Assembly: GCA_016781525.1 (NCBI GenBank)
Contig: JADDQE010000040.1
Location: 1 to 64,000 of the forward strand
Length of the DNA stretch: 64,000 bases
Origin: a bacterium
GTDB taxonomy: Bacteria > Chloroflexota > Chloroflexia > Chloroflexales > Kallotenuaceae
Direction of reading: 5' to 3'
The notes beneath the pieces are model-generated. The model saw only the letters and a program-made list of their open reading frames with translations. It was not told the DNA's origin and searched no databases. Shown here piece after piece: positions 8,410-16,990 of this stretch. The first letter of the stretch is position 1. Every line of letters starts with the position of its first letter. Position numbers and translations under genes: made by a program.

Positions 8410-10479
8410 ATGGCACCCGTCAGCGATCCCTCGATCAAGATTATTCGTGGAGCTTGCCCCCACGACTGCCCCGATACCTGCGCGATGCTGGTAACGGTCC
8501 AGGATGGCACGGCGATCAAGGTTGGCGGCGATCCCGCGCATCCAGTCACCCAAGGCTTTTTGTGTGCCAAGGTCTCACACTACATTGAGCGCACCTATCA
8601 TAAGGACCGCCTGCTCTATCCGCTGCGTCGGGTTGGACCACGCGGCAGTGGCAAGTGGGAGCGCATCACCTGGGATGCGGCGCTTGACGAGATCATCCAT
8701 AAGTTTCGGGGGATTATCGCCGAGTATGGTCCGCAGGCGATACTGCCATACTCCTACTCCGGCTCGCTTGGGCTGCTGATGTACGGGTCGATGGATCGGC
8801 GCTTCTTTCACAAAATGGGTGCGTCCCTGCTCGATCGCACTATTTGCGCGTCGGCCGGCAGCCAGGGCTACAGGTACACCGTAGGTGCAAGCATTGGCAC
8901 CGATCCCGAGCAGTACGCCAACGCCAAGCTGATCTTGCTGTGGGGCACCAACACACTGACGTCGAATCCGCATCTGTGGCCGTTCATCAAGCGGGCCCGA
9001 GCCCGTGGTGCACGAGTAGTCGCGATCGATCCATACCGCTCGCGAACAGCTCAGCAGTGCGACGAGCACATCGCCCTCAATGTCGGTACAGATGCCGCGC
9101 TCGCGCTTGGCTTGCTCAACGTTATCTTCGCCGAAGGGCTCGAGGATCGTGCCTACCTGCGTGATTACACGCTTGGCGAGGCAGCGCTCCGCGTGCGAGC
9201 CGCAGAGTATTCCCCGGAGCGCGTGGCCGAAATTACGGGCATCCAGCCTGAGCGGATCATCGCACTGGCGCGAGAGTATGCGACTACCCAGCCAGCCGTG
9301 ATTCGCATCAACTATGGTATGCAGCGGCACGCGGGTGGTGGTATGGCCGTGCGAACTGTGGCAACCCTGCCGGCTGTCATCGGATCGTGGCGTTATCCGG
9401 CTGGCGGCATCTTGCTGAGCACCAGTGGAACGTTCCCACTTAACTTCGATGCGTTGGAGCGTCCGGATCTGGTCCCTGCGGGCACGCGCACGATCAATAT
9501 GAATGAGCTGGGCAACGCGTTGACCACGGCCGCCGACCCGCCGATCAAGGCGCTCTTTGTTTACAGCGCCAATCCGGCCGCGGTCAACCCGGATCTCGAG
9601 CGGGTGCACCAAGGTCTGATGCGCGATGACCTGTTCGTCGTGGTCCACGAGCAATTCCCGACTGATACCGCCGAATATGCCGATCTTCTGCTCCCCGCCA
9701 CAACACAGCTAGAGCACGCGGATATTCACAAGGCATACGGCCATATGTACATGCTCTGGAACGAGGCGTCGATCGCAGCACTTGGCGAGACGCTGCCGAA
9801 CACCGAGCTCTTTCGACGGCTGGCCGCGCGCATGGGCTTTGACGATCCATGCTTTCAAGAGTCCGACGAAGATATGGCGCGGGCGGTGCTGCGGTCTGAT
9901 CATCCCGCGCTCGAAGGCATCACGCTGGAAGCGCTCAAAGAGCATGGCTGGCTGCGGCTGAACGTGCCCGAGGAGTTCGCGCCGTTTGCCGAGGGCAACT
10001 TCCCCACCTCCAGCGGCAAGTGTGAGCTGTGGTCAGAGGGGATGGCCGCCGCGGGGCTTGATCCGGTGCCAACCTTCACTCCTCCGGGCGAGAGCCGACA
10101 GTCAGCTCCTGAGCTCGCCGCTAAGTATCCATTGGCGCTGCTTACGCCGCCGGCGCATCACTTTTTGAATACCACGTTCGTGAATGTGCTCCAGCGCTAC
10201 GAAGACGGACCGAAGCTTGAGATTAATCCAGCTGACGCCCGCGCACGCGGTATAGGCAACGACGACATGGTACGTGTCTTCAATGGTCGTGGCTCGTTCA
10301 AAGTTCCGGCGGCGCTCACCGATCGCGTCAAGCCGGGTCTCGTCGTCGCACCATCGATTTGGTGGCGCAAGCTGATGCCCGACGACAAGGGCGTTAACCA
10401 TACGACGTCGCAAGCGCTCACGGATATGGGTGGTGGAGCGACCTTTTACGATAACCTCGTGGAGGTTGAGAAGGTCTAG
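8410..10479 (+). CDS. molybdopterin-dependent oxidoreductase, DMSO-reductase superfamily
   Basis: About 689 residues. The N-terminus carries a [4Fe-4S] ligand set C-x3-C-x3-C (CPHDCPDTC, near residue 13) with the fourth Cys in GFLCAKV near 50. A Cys in TICASAG near 145 is the likely molybdenum ligand. The C-terminal molydop-binding domain starts near 570 (PLALLTPPAHHFLN). There is no twin-arginine signal, so it is probably cytoplasmic. Substrate unknown; formate, thiosulfate or an organic acid are all possible. No electron-transfer subunit or cofactor gene is adjacent. ATG 8410 is chosen over 8335 because a ribosome site precedes it and the upstream extension overlaps the promoter. Confidence 0.9.
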   Translation: MAPVSDPSIKIIRGACPHDCPDTCAMLVTVQDGTAIKVGGDPAHPVTQGFLCAKVSHYIERTYHKDRLLYPLRRVGPRGSGKWERITWDAALDEIIHKFRGIIAEYGPQAILPYSYSGSLGLLMYGSMDRRFFHKMGASLLDRTICASAGSQGYRYTVGASIGTDPEQYANAKLILLWGTNTLTSNPHLWPFIKRARARGARVVAIDPYRSRTAQQCDEHIALNVGTDAALALGLLNVIFAEGLEDRAYLRDYTLGEAALRVRAAEYSPERVAEITGIQPERIIALAREYATTQPAVIRINYGMQRHAGGGMAVRTVATLPAVIGSWRYPAGGILLSTSGTFPLNFDALERPDLVPAGTRTINMNELGNALTTAADPPIKALFVYSANPAAVNPDLERVHQGLMRDDLFVVVHEQFPTDTAEYADLLLPATTQLEHADIHKAYGHMYMLWNEASIAALGETLPNTELFRRLAARMGFDDPCFQESDEDMARAVLRSDHPALEGITLEALKEHGWLRLNVPEEFAPFAEGNFPTSSGKCELWSEGMAAAGLDPVPTFTPPGESRQSAPELAAKYPLALLTPPAHHFLNTTFVNVLQRYEDGPKLEINPADARARGIGNDDMVRVFNGRGSFKVPAALTDRVKPGLVVAPSIWWRKLMPDDKGVNHTTSQALTDMGGGATFYDNLVEVEKV

Positions 10480-10511
10480 GTCGATACGGCCTCGTCCTCG
10501 ACCTAGACCTT
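10471..10511 (+). terminator. hairpin enclosing the stop codon of the oxidoreductase gene
   Basis: AAGGTCTAGGTCG (10471-10483) pairs perfectly over 13 bp with CGACCTAGACCTT (10499-10511). The stop codon TAG at 10477-10479 is inside the left arm. No T-run follows. A ribosome finishing translation would sit on the stem, so folding may depend on translation. Confidence 0.6.
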
Positions 10512-10650
10512 CCTGCGGGAGAAGATAAAGGGAAGCGTCAGCCAGCGGGTGCCTGCGCTTGTGCAACACGCGCACGGCCTCGGACTGTGGGGATCCAATC
10601 TTAATTTAAGGGTGCTGCTTTTGCTGTGACGGAAGACAAGGCACGAGGTA

Positions 10651-10659
10651 TGGTAAGAT
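10651..10659 (+). promoter_or_regulatory. extended -10 box before the ECF sigma factor
   Basis: TGG followed by TAAGAT, a variant extended -10. No convincing -35. Transcription from here gives a leader of about 55 nt. ECF promoters are often self-activated, but I cannot recognise an ECF-type motif here. Confidence 0.35.
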
Positions 10660-10719
10660 AGCGCGCGCAAGAGAACCATTCCCCTGATTGGTGCGTATAG
10701 TTGATAAGGAAGCCGAAGG

Positions 10720-11310
10720 TTGGCGCAGGTACAACAACGTCCAGCAGACGCGGTCAGCGATGAGCAGTTGATCGAAGCCGTAGCGCGGGGCGATCGCCAT
10801 GCCTTTGAAACACTGTATGATCGCTATTCGCCCGCGGTCTTTGGCTTGGCGTTGAAGACCCTGCGTGAGCGCGAGGTTGCCGAAGAAGCCGTCCAAGAAG
10901 TATTTTGGCGCGTCTGGCAGCGTGCTAAGAGCTTCGAGGCTGGGCGTAAATTTGCGCCGTGGCTCTTCGGCATCGCGCACAATTATTGCATCGATGAGCT
11001 ACGCCGTCGCCGTGCGCGGCCGCAGCCCGTCTATGAGGATGATGAGCATCCGGTTTTGAGCAGTATCGCCGAGCCAAGTGATGTCGCTGATGCAGCACTC
11101 GAATCGGAGCAGCGGCGTATCGTGATCGGTGCGCTCCAGCAGCTGCCCGCCGAGCAGCGCCAAGCATTGGAGCTGGCTTACTTCGGCGGTCTGACGCAAC
11201 AAGAGATCGCGGCACGGCTCGGCAATCCTTTAGGCACAATCAAGACCCGGATGCGGCTTGGGCTGCAAAAGCTCCGCGGTATCTTGCAGGGGCAGTATGC
11301 CGCCGAATAG
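10720..11310 (+). CDS. ECF-subfamily RNA polymerase sigma factor
   Basis: A 196-residue alternative sigma factor. Region 2 spans about residues 28-95 (FETLYDRYSPAVFGLALKTL, then EEAVQEVFWRVWQRA, then FAPWLFGIAHNYCIDELRRR). Region 4 spans about 130-185 and contains the helix-turn-helix GGLTQQEIAARLGNPLGTIK. The start appears to be a TTG at 10720 with AAGGAAG upstream; no ATG lies before region 2. The next gene encodes a matching anti-sigma factor 48 bp downstream, so the pair is one operon. It is closest in style to the SigK/RskA type. The signal sensed is unknown. Confidence 0.92.
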   Translation: MAQVQQRPADAVSDEQLIEAVARGDRHAFETLYDRYSPAVFGLALKTLREREVAEEAVQEVFWRVWQRAKSFEAGRKFAPWLFGIAHNYCIDELRRRRARPQPVYEDDEHPVLSSIAEPSDVADAALESEQRRIVIGALQQLPAEQRQALELAYFGGLTQQEIAARLGNPLGTIKTRMRLGLQKLRGILQGQYAAE

Positions 11311-11358
11311 CCGACGTTACTAGCTTCAACATTTATAGGTATAGAGCGGATAACGTTC

Positions 11359-12111
11359 ATGGAGATGCACACGGAGCACATTGAAGATCTCGCCGAGGGC
11401 TACGCGCTTGATGCGCTGGAGCCGGGAGAGCGTGTGCGTGTTGAGGAACATATCGCTATTTGCCGCCTATGTAAGCAGCATATGCAGGGTGTTCATGACA
11501 CCGCCCAATTGCTGGCGTTCGCGGCGGCACCAATTGCGCCACCAGACCGATGTAAGCTTCGGGTGATGGAAAAGGTCGCGCGGGAGCAGTTCTTAAGCAC
11601 CCCGACGCGTCGTCAACGTACCGGGCGTATGCTGTCTGCCTGGGCCACCTTTGCAACGATCGCTCTGATTGCGATGGGCGCCTGGACTATATCGCTTCAG
11701 CGCGAGGTTGCGGCGATGCAGGACCAGCAAGTGCGCGCGCAGGGCGAGCAGGCAACCCTGCAAGCTCAGATCGCCCATTTTGCCAGCACCGAGACGGTAC
11801 GCTCACTACGTGCCGAAGGCATTGCCACGGGCGCAACGGCCAAGACGTACATGACGCCTGGTAAAAACGAGGCTCTGTTGGTTGTCAGAAATTTGCCCAG
11901 ACTGGAGCCTGGCAAGGCCTACCAGGTTTGGGTGGCGCGGCCTGGCCTCCATCAACCGCTGAGCGTCTTTACAGCAAATCAGTCAACCGAATCTGTGATG
12001 CTGCGGACGCCCGAGCCAATGGATACCTACAGGTGGATCATGGTGACGATTGAAGATGCGCAGGGCGCGCAGCAGCCAAGCCAGGAGACAGTGCTCTTCG
12101 GCGATTTGTAG
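11359..12111 (+). CDS. zinc-type anti-sigma factor with RskA-like C-terminal domain
   Basis: A 250-residue single-pass membrane protein. The N-terminal cytoplasmic domain has the zinc anti-sigma motif H-x3-C-x2-C (HIAICRLC, near residue 32). One transmembrane helix lies at about 91-112 (AWATFATIALIAMGAWTISL). A short coiled coil follows (about 113-140), then an outer anti-sigma-K (RskA) domain near 145-250 with the LPRLEPGKAYQVWV signature. It should hold the ECF factor inactive until a periplasmic or surface signal triggers its release. ATG at 11359; a second ATG two codons later is possible. Confidence 0.92.
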   Translation: MEMHTEHIEDLAEGYALDALEPGERVRVEEHIAICRLCKQHMQGVHDTAQLLAFAAAPIAPPDRCKLRVMEKVAREQFLSTPTRRQRTGRMLSAWATFATIALIAMGAWTISLQREVAAMQDQQVRAQGEQATLQAQIAHFASTETVRSLRAEGIATGATAKTYMTPGKNEALLVVRNLPRLEPGKAYQVWVARPGLHQPLSVFTANQSTESVMLRTPEPMDTYRWIMVTIEDAQGAQQPSQETVLFGDL

Positions 12112-12138
12112 CGACATCGTAATATCCGAACTTCCATT

Positions 12139-12175
12139 CGAACCCTCGGGGAGCCGATAAGTGCCCGAGGGTTCG
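12139..12175 (+). terminator. terminator of the sigma/anti-sigma operon
   Basis: CGAACCCTCGGG (12139-12150) pairs with CCCGAGGGTTCG (12164-12175), 12 bp, loop 13 nt, followed by the T-rich CTGTTGTTT. Good candidate intrinsic terminator. Confidence 0.7.
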
Positions 12176-12390
12176 CTGTTGTTTATCGGCCAGTACCTTG
12201 CCGCTTGTCGCCTGCTCCATCCCCTTTGTATTAACAGCCGCTCCTGCACAAGCTCCGCATTCAGCGAGGTATTTGCTATGGACATCGAGCAAGCATCTCC
12301 AGGATATGGGCAAATCATGAACTATGTATTCATCGGACCCCGCTGGAGTGCTACTCCGACGGTGTGCAAGCTAATCACGCGCCGTCGCAC

Positions 12391-12423
12391 GCGCCAGTCT
12401 GGACAAATGGTCCAGGCTGGCGC
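12391..12423. terminator. hairpin between convergent genes, past the GDSL-like gene
   Basis: GCGCCAGTCTGGAC (12391-12404) pairs with GTCCAGGCTGGCGC (12410-12423), 14 bp with one G-U pair and a 5-nt loop. It lies just past the stop of the minus-strand hydrolase. Between 12176 and 12390 I see no gene. Confidence 0.55.
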
Positions 12424-12444
12424 GCTTTCAAACGCAGAGGCGCG

Positions 12445-13134
12445 TCAATGCTGGAGTGTCTTGGGCCAGTGGCGCAAGAGCACTTTAGCCTCTTCGTCAG
12501 CGATGACGGCGACGCCAGCAGGATTGGGGTGGATATTGGTCCACCAGCGTACATCACCCTCGTGGAGATGATCCTGCCCCGCGCCTAGCACCGGAATCTC
12601 CTCGTCGACGACGCCGTAGCCTCGAACGCGCAAATCCCAGTTGCCACGCTCGGTTTCGCGGCGCATTCGTTCGTAAATATCGACAACGGGGATGCCAAGC
12701 TGCCGACCCAGCCCACGCACAACGTCGTAGATTGGCTGCAGCAAGGGGTTGCGGTCGAACTCGTAGTGAGCGGGGTAGTCGACGTAAATGCCGGTCTCGA
12801 GCAGCAGCCGCACCTGGGGGAAGTCGGCCTGCAGGCGCTGGCAGAGCTGAGTAAGATGCTGGTGGAAGCCATCGACGCCATAGGTCTTACGGTCATTTAT
12901 GCCGTAGCGGACGAAAATATAGTCGGGAGATGGATTGCGGTTGAATGTCCGGTTATAGCGCCTGAGAAATTGCACCACGGTCTCGCCGTCGAGGGCTTCA
13001 TTCGACACTCGGCAGTCGTCGTCGGGATAGTGGGTGTGGAGCAGCTTTTCGAGCACGTGCTCGTGTTTGAGGCTCGGCGGCAAGTACGACGTAGCAAGGG
13101 TACAGTCGCCAATCAGCATTAAGTGCACGCCCAT
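12445..13134 (-). CDS. SGNH/GDSL-like hydrolase with Cys in place of the nucleophilic Ser
   Basis: About 229 residues with the block order of SGNH hydrolases. Block I reads GDCTLATS near residue 8, where the catalytic Ser is expected but Cys is encoded. The block II Gly is in ALDGETV, block III is GIND near 92, and block V is TNIHPN near 205, with Asn where Asp is usual before the catalytic His. Family members are esterases, lipases or acetylhydrolases. Here the Ser-to-Cys and Asp-to-Asn changes make ordinary activity doubtful. There is no signal peptide. The ATG at 13134 is preferred, with GGAG 5-8 nt upstream; a GTG at 13146 is the alternative. Confidence 0.75.
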   Translation of the reverse strand: MGVHLMLIGDCTLATSYLPPSLKHEHVLEKLLHTHYPDDDCRVSNEALDGETVVQFLRRYNRTFNRNPSPDYIFVRYGINDRKTYGVDGFHQHLTQLCQRLQADFPQVRLLLETGIYVDYPAHYEFDRNPLLQPIYDVVRGLGRQLGIPVVDIYERMRRETERGNWDLRVRGYGVVDEEIPVLGAGQDHLHEGDVRWWTNIHPNPAGVAVIADEEAKVLLRHWPKTLQH

Positions 13135-13217
13135 ACGGCTCCACACTGTCGGATTGAAGGGGCTCGGAATAACAAATGCTCAGCCTTCGACGAGGTTCGG
13201 GAACCCACTACCCGTTG

Positions 13218-15125
13218 TTACCGCTCATGCTCTTCCATCAGGGCTAGCTGGCGCGCTACCTCTTCAACGGCTACACGCTGCTTGCGGTAAAAGTCGGACT
13301 CGCTCATTGCCAAGCGCAAGGCAATGTCACGAATGCGCAGACCCTGCAAAAAGCGCAGGTGCAGAATGTTGTACAGCACCCACTCTTGTGCGGTTGGGTC
13401 GAGCTGATCGTCTGGCCGTAAGTTTTCGATTGCGCGCCGCAGAACAGCTTGCAGCGCTTTGGTGGAGCTGCCGGTCTCATGAAGTGCGTTTCGGACCGCA
13501 CGCAGACCGAGGAGCGGGCTCTCCGATAGCTTGGGCCCGCCCCAGTAGTGTTTGAGCGCGTCTTGCACCAGCTGGTCGAAATTGGGGAGCAGCGCTACAT
13601 CGGCCTCAAGCTGCTCGAGTGTTGCGGGCGTGACCGTTTCAAGGTGCGACGACATCTGCTGCAGCGTCTGCATCCCTGGCGTCAGACTGGCCAGCGCTCC
13701 ATAGATGCGATCCTGGAGCTGTACATTCTCGAGTGCCAGCTCCATCTGATGCGCCAGCGTGCCGATCAGCCGGCGGACTTCGGGTGTCGTCCGCGACGTT
13801 GGACATGCCACGCCGACAACGCCCAGAAACTCTCCGGAAGCTGTGTTGAGCGGCAAAATGCAGTAGCTGTCGATCGGCAGGAAGTCGGACGTGTCGGGAA
13901 TGGCGCTGCGCTCGCGGTGCCGGAGCTTACGCGCCTGCTCCAAGATTTCCACGAGCTTGTGTTGCGCGAAAAAGCGTTTGATCTCGTGGCGTGGTCCAAC
14001 CGAAGCTTTGACCATTGCCCCGTCGCCCTCGGGCGCTGCGACAAAGCCGCGCTCTGCACGCATAGCACCGCAGATTGTGATCAGGGTGTTCTCAAGGAGG
14101 CGCCGTAGGTCAGTTCGCGTAAACGCTTTACGGTCGAAGCGCCGCAGCAGCTGCAGTTGGTCTCGATCCTGCCAGAGTAACAAATTTTCAAGCCGCGGAC
14201 GCAAGTAGTCGATCAAGTTCGGCACGACCACCGTAAACATCATAATCCCGAAGATAACGATCGTGTCCCGCGGCAGGCCCAGTACGTTTTCAAATAGCGG
14301 CAGCACTTGAAAACAGAAGACAACGACAAGACCGACAAATGGTCCTACCAGCAGCCAGCGGATAAAGTCCTGCTTGACGACACGGTCCGGCAGCAGCGCG
14401 CCCTGATAAGCGACGCTGTACGCTAGAACCAGGATCAGCGCTCCAACGCCAATATTCGTAATAATTGCCAGGGTCAGTACAATCGGAGCAGGCAGCGACG
14501 AAGCAAAGCTTGCCAGGATTAAGTAGGGAAACACTCCCAGCCCGGGCGCTAAGAACGAGAGGCCGAGGTAGGCGATACGCCGGCGCGATGCTGGCGTTGT
14601 ATGCAGCCTGCGGGCACGATAGATATTGTACAAGCCGCCAACCGTTACCACGCCAAACCAGGTGGCAAAGACGGCAAAGAAGGGACCCGCGCTGAGCTGC
14701 TGGACCGGCCCGATCGCTGCACGACTGCGCACCAGCAGGTCCGTCCCTGCCGCGAGCAGGAAGAAGATCGCGGCGGCGCAGTATCCGGCGATAACCACCC
14801 AGCGCCGACGCAGCGACTGCAACCCGACCGATGTCAGTAGCGCATCAGACAAGTGTAGGTAGGCCGCAGGCACCAAGGCGATGCCGAGCCACTGTGCCCT
14901 GAGCAAGAACTGACGCGTATCACTGCGGCTCGCCCGGTCGATGAGCACGTCGCCGCTAAACACGATCACGACGCCACCCAGCAGTAGCGCCGTCGCTCGC
15001 GCAACAGTGTTACGCCAGTTCCGGGTTGTGATATAGAACAGGAGCGAAAAGGTAACAACAAGAATTGCTTGAGAAACCACCGCGTTGAAGCGCAGTAGCG
15101 CGTCTGTGATCCACGAAGTTTGCAT
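13218..15125 (-). CDS. polytopic membrane protein with GAF domain and C-terminal helix-turn-helix
   Basis: A 635-residue protein I cannot assign to a named family. The N-terminal half (about residues 10-305) has eight or nine hydrophobic segments and resembles the membrane sensor part of some histidine kinases. A GAF-like domain follows (about 335-480; FGIMMF to LENVQLQDRIYG). The C-terminal 60 residues read like a helix-turn-helix (LRIRDIALRLAMSESDFYRK, near 600). No kinase or cyclase domain is present, so it looks like a membrane-bound one-component regulator. The promoter TGGTATAAT is at 15162-15170. Other explanations include a degenerate kinase that has lost its catalytic part. Confidence 0.8.
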   Translation of the reverse strand: MQTSWITDALLRFNAVVSQAILVVTFSLLFYITTRNWRNTVARATALLLGGVVIVFSGDVLIDRASRSDTRQFLLRAQWLGIALVPAAYLHLSDALLTSVGLQSLRRRWVVIAGYCAAAIFFLLAAGTDLLVRSRAAIGPVQQLSAGPFFAVFATWFGVVTVGGLYNIYRARRLHTTPASRRRIAYLGLSFLAPGLGVFPYLILASFASSLPAPIVLTLAIITNIGVGALILVLAYSVAYQGALLPDRVVKQDFIRWLLVGPFVGLVVVFCFQVLPLFENVLGLPRDTIVIFGIMMFTVVVPNLIDYLRPRLENLLLWQDRDQLQLLRRFDRKAFTRTDLRRLLENTLITICGAMRAERGFVAAPEGDGAMVKASVGPRHEIKRFFAQHKLVEILEQARKLRHRERSAIPDTSDFLPIDSYCILPLNTASGEFLGVVGVACPTSRTTPEVRRLIGTLAHQMELALENVQLQDRIYGALASLTPGMQTLQQMSSHLETVTPATLEQLEADVALLPNFDQLVQDALKHYWGGPKLSESPLLGLRAVRNALHETGSSTKALQAVLRRAIENLRPDDQLDPTAQEWVLYNILHLRFLQGLRIRDIALRLAMSESDFYRKQRVAVEEVARQLALMEEHER

Positions 15126-15161
15126 ATCAGATGGTACGCCGCGGCAATTGGAGCATACTCC

Positions 15162-15170
15162 ATTATACCA
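15162..15170 (-). promoter_or_regulatory. extended -10 box of the membrane-GAF-HTH gene
   Basis: TGGTATAAT on the minus strand, followed by GGAGTATGCTCC, a near-palindromic word at the expected start point. The leader would be about 30 nt and lacks a clear ribosome site. Confidence 0.6.
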
Positions 15171-15185
15171 TCGGAGGCCGAGGCG

Positions 15186-15223
15186 ACGAATGACGCAGGC
15201 CTTACATGCCCAGCGTCATTCGT
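15186..15223 (-). terminator. hairpin enclosing the stop of the small membrane protein gene
   Basis: ACGAATGACGC (15186-15196) and GCGTCATTCGT (15213-15223) form a perfect 11-bp stem with a 16-nt loop. The minus-strand stop at 15202-15204 is in the loop and the last seven codons are in the stem. Same arrangement as at 10471-10511. Confidence 0.5.
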
Positions 15224-15465
15224 AGCGCTAGGATAAAGGCAATAACGCCCGCGAAGAGCCCAAAGACCAGCACAAATCGCTGTAGTCGGGGCACGAGGTT
15301 GAGCGTCATCGAGCCGAAACAGCCGAAAAAAACCGCGATCGATAACCAGAGCGCTGCCCCAGTCCAGTCCGCGCTGCTGAAGCCGACGTACAGCCCAAAG
15401 ACGAGCATGATTGCGGCGAAGAACAGCATTCCCCGTCCTGTCGCCGGATCCCCCCCGGTATGCAT
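15202..15465 (-). CDS. small membrane protein of unknown function
   Basis: 87 residues with two clear and one likely hydrophobic helix (about 13-30, 36-57 and 64-84). No family recognised. A ribosome site AAGGAG stands about 13 nt before the ATG at 15465, a long spacing. It lies upstream of the membrane-GAF-HTH gene on the same strand, separated by a hairpin and that gene's own promoter, so the two are probably not one unit. The hydrophobic pattern and the hairpin at its end favour a real gene. Confidence 0.6.
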   Translation of the reverse strand: MHTGGDPATGRGMLFFAAIMLVFGLYVGFSSADWTGAALWLSIAVFFGCFGSMTLNLVPRLQRFVLVFGLFAGVIAFILALRMTLGM

Positions 15466-15805
15466 TGCCTGCGGACACTCCTTAGCTGTGGGTGGCCTAC
15501 CGCTTACCGCTCAAAAGCTATGTGCCGGTGTGTACAGCACGCGGCGAGCCGCGATACGGCTGCTGCCGAACAGACAGCTACGTGCGGCCTCCCCCGTACG
15601 ACTGTGTCCCTGCTACGGCGGGGTCGGGCCTGTGTGGTAACATTGCCGGGCGCGAGCTGGTGCGGCTAGATCGGGTGTTGAATTTACTGAATGAGGCGGG
15701 ACCAGCGTGCTGCCAGCCTCCGCGGATGTGCTTGACGTGATCTGTGTAACGGCTCGGCCAATGGCTGGTCACCCTTTGTAAGCGGAATGTAGGGAAGATC
15801 GGAGC
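15466..15805. other. intergenic space between divergent genes
   Basis: 340 bp between the small membrane protein gene and the AEC permease. I see no gene, RNA or clear repeat. GTGTGGTAACATT near 15630 is a poor -10 candidate for the permease, whose ribosome site (GGGAAGATCGGAGC) is just before 15806. Confidence 0.5.
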
Positions 15806-16810
15806 ATGCACATCTTCGTCTCGCTTGGCGCCCTGGTTCTGCAGCTGCTGCCGATCATCGTATTCTTCGTCGCCGGTGTGCTGATTCGCCAGCAGCTGCT
15901 GCGTCAATCGGAGGGCGATCCTGTCCGCCTCCGTGGCTTCCAGCGCGGCCTCAACCTTCTGCTGATGGAGTTGTTTCTGCCGGCGATCGCGTTTCTCTCA
16001 ATGGCCCGCCTGCCGCTGAATGACTCAGCTGCAAGTCCCTGGCAGCTGGTATGGGTTCCCGTGTTGGGGCTAACGGTTGCGCTGTTGGCCTTACTGATCA
16101 ATCACTTGCTGCTGGCGTTGCCGCCCGTCCGCCCCGCGGCTGAGCCGCAGCGCCGTGCACTCGACATGCTTGCCCCTTGGAGCAACTCGGTGATCGTGGG
16201 GCTGCCCACGGTCGCGACGCTGCTTGGTCCCGAGCTCTTGTACGTCCCGTTTCTGGAGTCGAGCTTTGTCTGGACGCTGATCCTCGGGCCATTGATTATT
16301 CATCGCGCGGCTGAGCGACATATGCTTTGGGCGTCGATCCGGCCATTACTGACCACTCCCTGGTTTTGGGCGATTCCGGTCGGAATTGTGTGGGGCATCT
16401 TACGCCTACCACTCGGCGGCGTAGGCCTCGCGATTTTGGAGCGCGCGCGCGAAGCGTTCCTTGCGCTCGGCCTCGTGGTCGTCGGCATTGGCTTCGATTC
16501 GGCCCGCCTTCGACCGCGCAACGTAGGGCGATTGCCACTTCTTGCCATCGGAGTTAGCGGGGCAGTCAAGCTGCTGCTCTGCCCGCTCCTGGCGCTGCTG
16601 CTCGCGCTCCCGCTTGCATTGCCGCAGGGTGTTCCCGCTGCGCTTGCCCTGACCATTGCCACGCCCTCCTCGCTAACCGCTTACATCATCAGTGAGCGCG
16701 AGGGGATCGATCCAGAGTTCATGAGCTTTGTCTTTGCGCTGTATGGAGTGCTCTTCTTTGTCACGGTGCTGATCGTTCGGGCTCTGATGTTGCCAGCGTT
16801 CGCCGATTAG
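15806..16810 (+). CDS. AEC-family permease (auxin efflux carrier superfamily)
   Basis: A 334-residue integral membrane transporter with about ten hydrophobic segments arranged in two halves, as in the AEC/malonate permease family. The conserved N-terminal pattern of FVAGVLIRQQLL and FLPAIAFLSMARL is visible. The central loop (about residues 100-150) contains the family's N-S-x-x-x-G-L-P element (NSVIVGLPTVATLLG). The second half has PLALPQGVPAALALTIATPSS, corresponding to the broken helix. Likely substrates are organic acids; family members also export other anions. ATG at 15806 has GGAG upstream. Neighbours do not indicate the substrate. Confidence 0.85.
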   Translation: MHIFVSLGALVLQLLPIIVFFVAGVLIRQQLLRQSEGDPVRLRGFQRGLNLLLMELFLPAIAFLSMARLPLNDSAASPWQLVWVPVLGLTVALLALLINHLLLALPPVRPAAEPQRRALDMLAPWSNSVIVGLPTVATLLGPELLYVPFLESSFVWTLILGPLIIHRAAERHMLWASIRPLLTTPWFWAIPVGIVWGILRLPLGGVGLAILERAREAFLALGLVVVGIGFDSARLRPRNVGRLPLLAIGVSGAVKLLLCPLLALLLALPLALPQGVPAALALTIATPSSLTAYIISEREGIDPEFMSFVFALYGVLFFVTVLIVRALMLPAFAD

Positions 16811-16990
16811 CTATTCGTTGGTGCTTGGGCTCAAGAAACAGGCTCTGCTTGCCTCGCTCGAGATCACCCGGCCCCGGGGGAGTCGTATCAGCTTGGCACA
16901 CTTCGGGCCCCGTGCTATGATGCGTACAGCTACCCGCAACGTCGTCGTTCGCGGGAAATATTGTTTGTGAGGCGAATAAGGATCGCATAG

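Noticed and set aside
8575..9654. A 359-codon open frame opposite the molybdopterin oxidoreductase
   Set aside because: Antisense shadow of a clear family member; composition is Arg/His-rich as expected from mirrored codons.
8410..10479. Selenocysteine in the molybdopterin oxidoreductase
   Set aside because: The frame has no internal TGA and Cys is encoded at the likely molybdenum-ligand position.
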